Assembly: GCF_002192415.1 (NCBI RefSeq)
Contig: NZ_CP021780.1
Span: 5,146,001-5,210,000, forward strand
DNA: 64,000 bases
Direction of reading: 5' to 3'
Source: Paenibacillus donghaensis
GTDB lineage: Bacteria > Bacillota > Bacilli > Paenibacillales > Paenibacillaceae
Below are positions 63,341 to 64,000 of this stretch, in pieces (positions within the stretch are counted from its first letter, which is position 1; each line of letters opens with the position of its first letter). The position numbers and the translations under genes were made by a program. The notes beneath the pieces were generated by a model. That model did not search any database and was not told where the DNA came from. It saw nothing but the letters and a program-made list of their open reading frames with translations.

Positions 63341-63742
63341 CTAACGCGCAAAAGGTATCATTACAAAATAGCTGAGGGCGGCCACAAACCCGAGTCCTAT
63401 AGCCCAGGCTCCAGCCGTCTTGCGCCCTTTGGAGTAGGCGTACAGGCCGAGCACTATCGCTGCTGGACCGGTAATGGCTGACCAGATAAAGAGCGAAGCA
63501 ATGCCAAACGCAAGGCCGGCATACCCAAGCATGCGGCTGCCCTGTTTCTCCTCGGCGGCTGGTCCGGCTTCCTTCCTAGACTGGCTGGCGTGCAGCGGCA
63601 ACGGGTTAATCTCCGCGGCATATTCTTCGCGATGCTCGCGGGTCTGGCGGGGATAATCCAACCTTCTGCGCGGCCGCAGAATGATGGTTCTGCGCTCTGC
63701 AGAATCTTGCGGCTCTTCTGTTGTATCCTTCGGTGTGTCCAT
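63341..63742 (-). CDS. DUF4190-like membrane protein
   Basis: 133 residues. Long charged N-terminal tail (about 1-70: ERRTIILRPRRRLDYPRQTR) and two C-terminal membrane spans (about 72-92 and 108-130) with GLAFGIASLFI and GPAAIVLGLYAYSKGRKTAG, the DUF4190 pattern. Function unknown. 9 bp after the DUF1540 gene. Confidence 0.65.
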   Translation of the reverse strand: MDTPKDTTEEPQDSAERRTIILRPRRRLDYPRQTREHREEYAAEINPLPLHASQSRKEAGPAAEEKQGSRMLGYAGLAFGIASLFIWSAITGPAAIVLGLYAYSKGRKTAGAWAIGLGFVAALSYFVMIPFAR

Positions 63743-63751
63743 AACGACCTC

Positions 63752-63970
63752 CTAGGAATTCGGCTTGAACGTCAAGCAGCAGGTAGCGGAAGAGGTTCCC
63801 GCTGTATCTCGATGCCCTTGACTCGTCATTTCCTCGGCGAACTCCTCTTTGAACTCGCTGCCGGAATGCTTGTCGATTTCGATCAGAATTTCATCCGCAT
63901 TGCACAAGCTGTGCTTCCAGTAGTGACAGTTGCTTACGCTGCATTTTACCAATGTTTTTGCAGTTGACAT
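63752..63970 (-). CDS. DUF1540 cysteine-rich small protein
   Basis: About 72 residues. The DUF1540 pattern is clear: VKCSVSNCHYWKHSLCNADE with three cysteines and a histidine, and a second Cys pair near the C-terminus (ATCCLTF). Probably a small metal-binding protein; role unknown. I prefer ATG 63970, ~11 nt from GAGG; a GTG/ATG pair at 63982/63979 is too close to that site. Confidence 0.82.
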   Translation of the reverse strand: MSTAKTLVKCSVSNCHYWKHSLCNADEILIEIDKHSGSEFKEEFAEEMTSQGHRDTAGTSSATCCLTFKPNS

Positions 63971-64000
63971 GTTGTTCATCACCTCAAGTACATTATGCCC

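Overview
The window is chromosomal DNA of a spore-forming, meso-diaminopimelate Gram-positive rod of the Bacillales, most likely Paenibacillus. This rests on gene content and order: the mraZ-to-ftsZ division and wall cluster running into spoIIGA-sigE-sigG and ylmC-H; divIVA, ileS, lspA, rluD and pyrRBC; bacillithiol gene bshC; YlaG/H/J/K relatives; YteA, RsfA, YhcN/YlaJ and YmxH sporulation families; a long IleRS of the type-2 class; and GC-moderate coding with low-complexity intergenic repeats. Nearly all genes are on the minus strand, so the biological reading direction is from high to low coordinates.

Layout in transcription order. 63.98-57.6 kb: small membrane/DUF genes, a lytic transglycosylase, the cysteine desulfurase-thiI pair, two divergent TerC-family genes and a LiaF-like membrane protein. 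57.5-51.2 kb: the 'yla' block (typA, ylaH-like, an LCP ligase, a PNPOx-like protein, a YlaJ-type lipoprotein, phoH/ylaK). 51.1-48.3 kb: an orphan solute-binding protein, a coiled-coil secreted protein of unknown function and a DUF2626 protein. 47.95-45.8 kb: rsfA, a ketopantoate-reductase-like gene and DUF3397. 45.6-40.6 kb: an opp-type peptide transporter whose oppD is reduced to a fragment. 40.4-19.6 kb: bshC, then mraZ-rsmH-ftsL-pbpB-spoVD-murE-murF-mraY-murD-ftsW-murG-murA-divIB and ftsA-ftsZ. 18.6-11.4 kb: spoIIGA-sigE, sigG, then ylmC-pgeF-ylmE-sepF-yggT-ylmH-divIVA. 11.0-7.0 kb: ileS under an isoleucine T-box. 6.8-0 kb: DUF5665, yteA (plus strand), lspA-rluD, an aminotransferase of the LL-DAP type and the PyrR-attenuated pyrRBC operon (pyrC cut by the window edge).

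The genes form a mostly coherent programme: peptidoglycan precursor synthesis (murA-F, mraY, murG), the divisome (ftsA, ftsZ, ftsL, divIB, ftsW, pbpB, sepF, divIVA), asymmetric-division sporulation control (spoIIGA processing pro-sigma-E, then sigma-G) and cortex synthesis (spoVD). Regulatory signals that can be read directly are a PyrR binding loop and attenuator, a sigma-A promoter plus Ile T-box for ileS, three 10-bp-phased MraZ boxes just downstream of the mraZ promoter, and a Spo0A-type spoIIG promoter with a 21-22 bp spacer and a 0A box.

The unusual material is almost all intergenic. A ~620-bp GC-rich repeat block (12.7 copies of TTGCTC, two ~155-bp direct repeats, and a dispersed element) separates the ileS T-box terminator from the ileS start. 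The same dispersed element lies inverted just upstream of the spoIIG promoter. Two arrays of ~22-bp units at ~50-bp period occur upstream of the ileS promoter and between spoIIGA and ftsZ. A hairpin repeat family recurs at 6.1, 6.3, 19.0 and 53.3 kb. I found no tRNA or rRNA gene, no IS element, no prophage and no CRISPR array. I did not see a clearly new multi-gene system; the best candidates for something undescribed are these repeat elements and the altered opp transporter.
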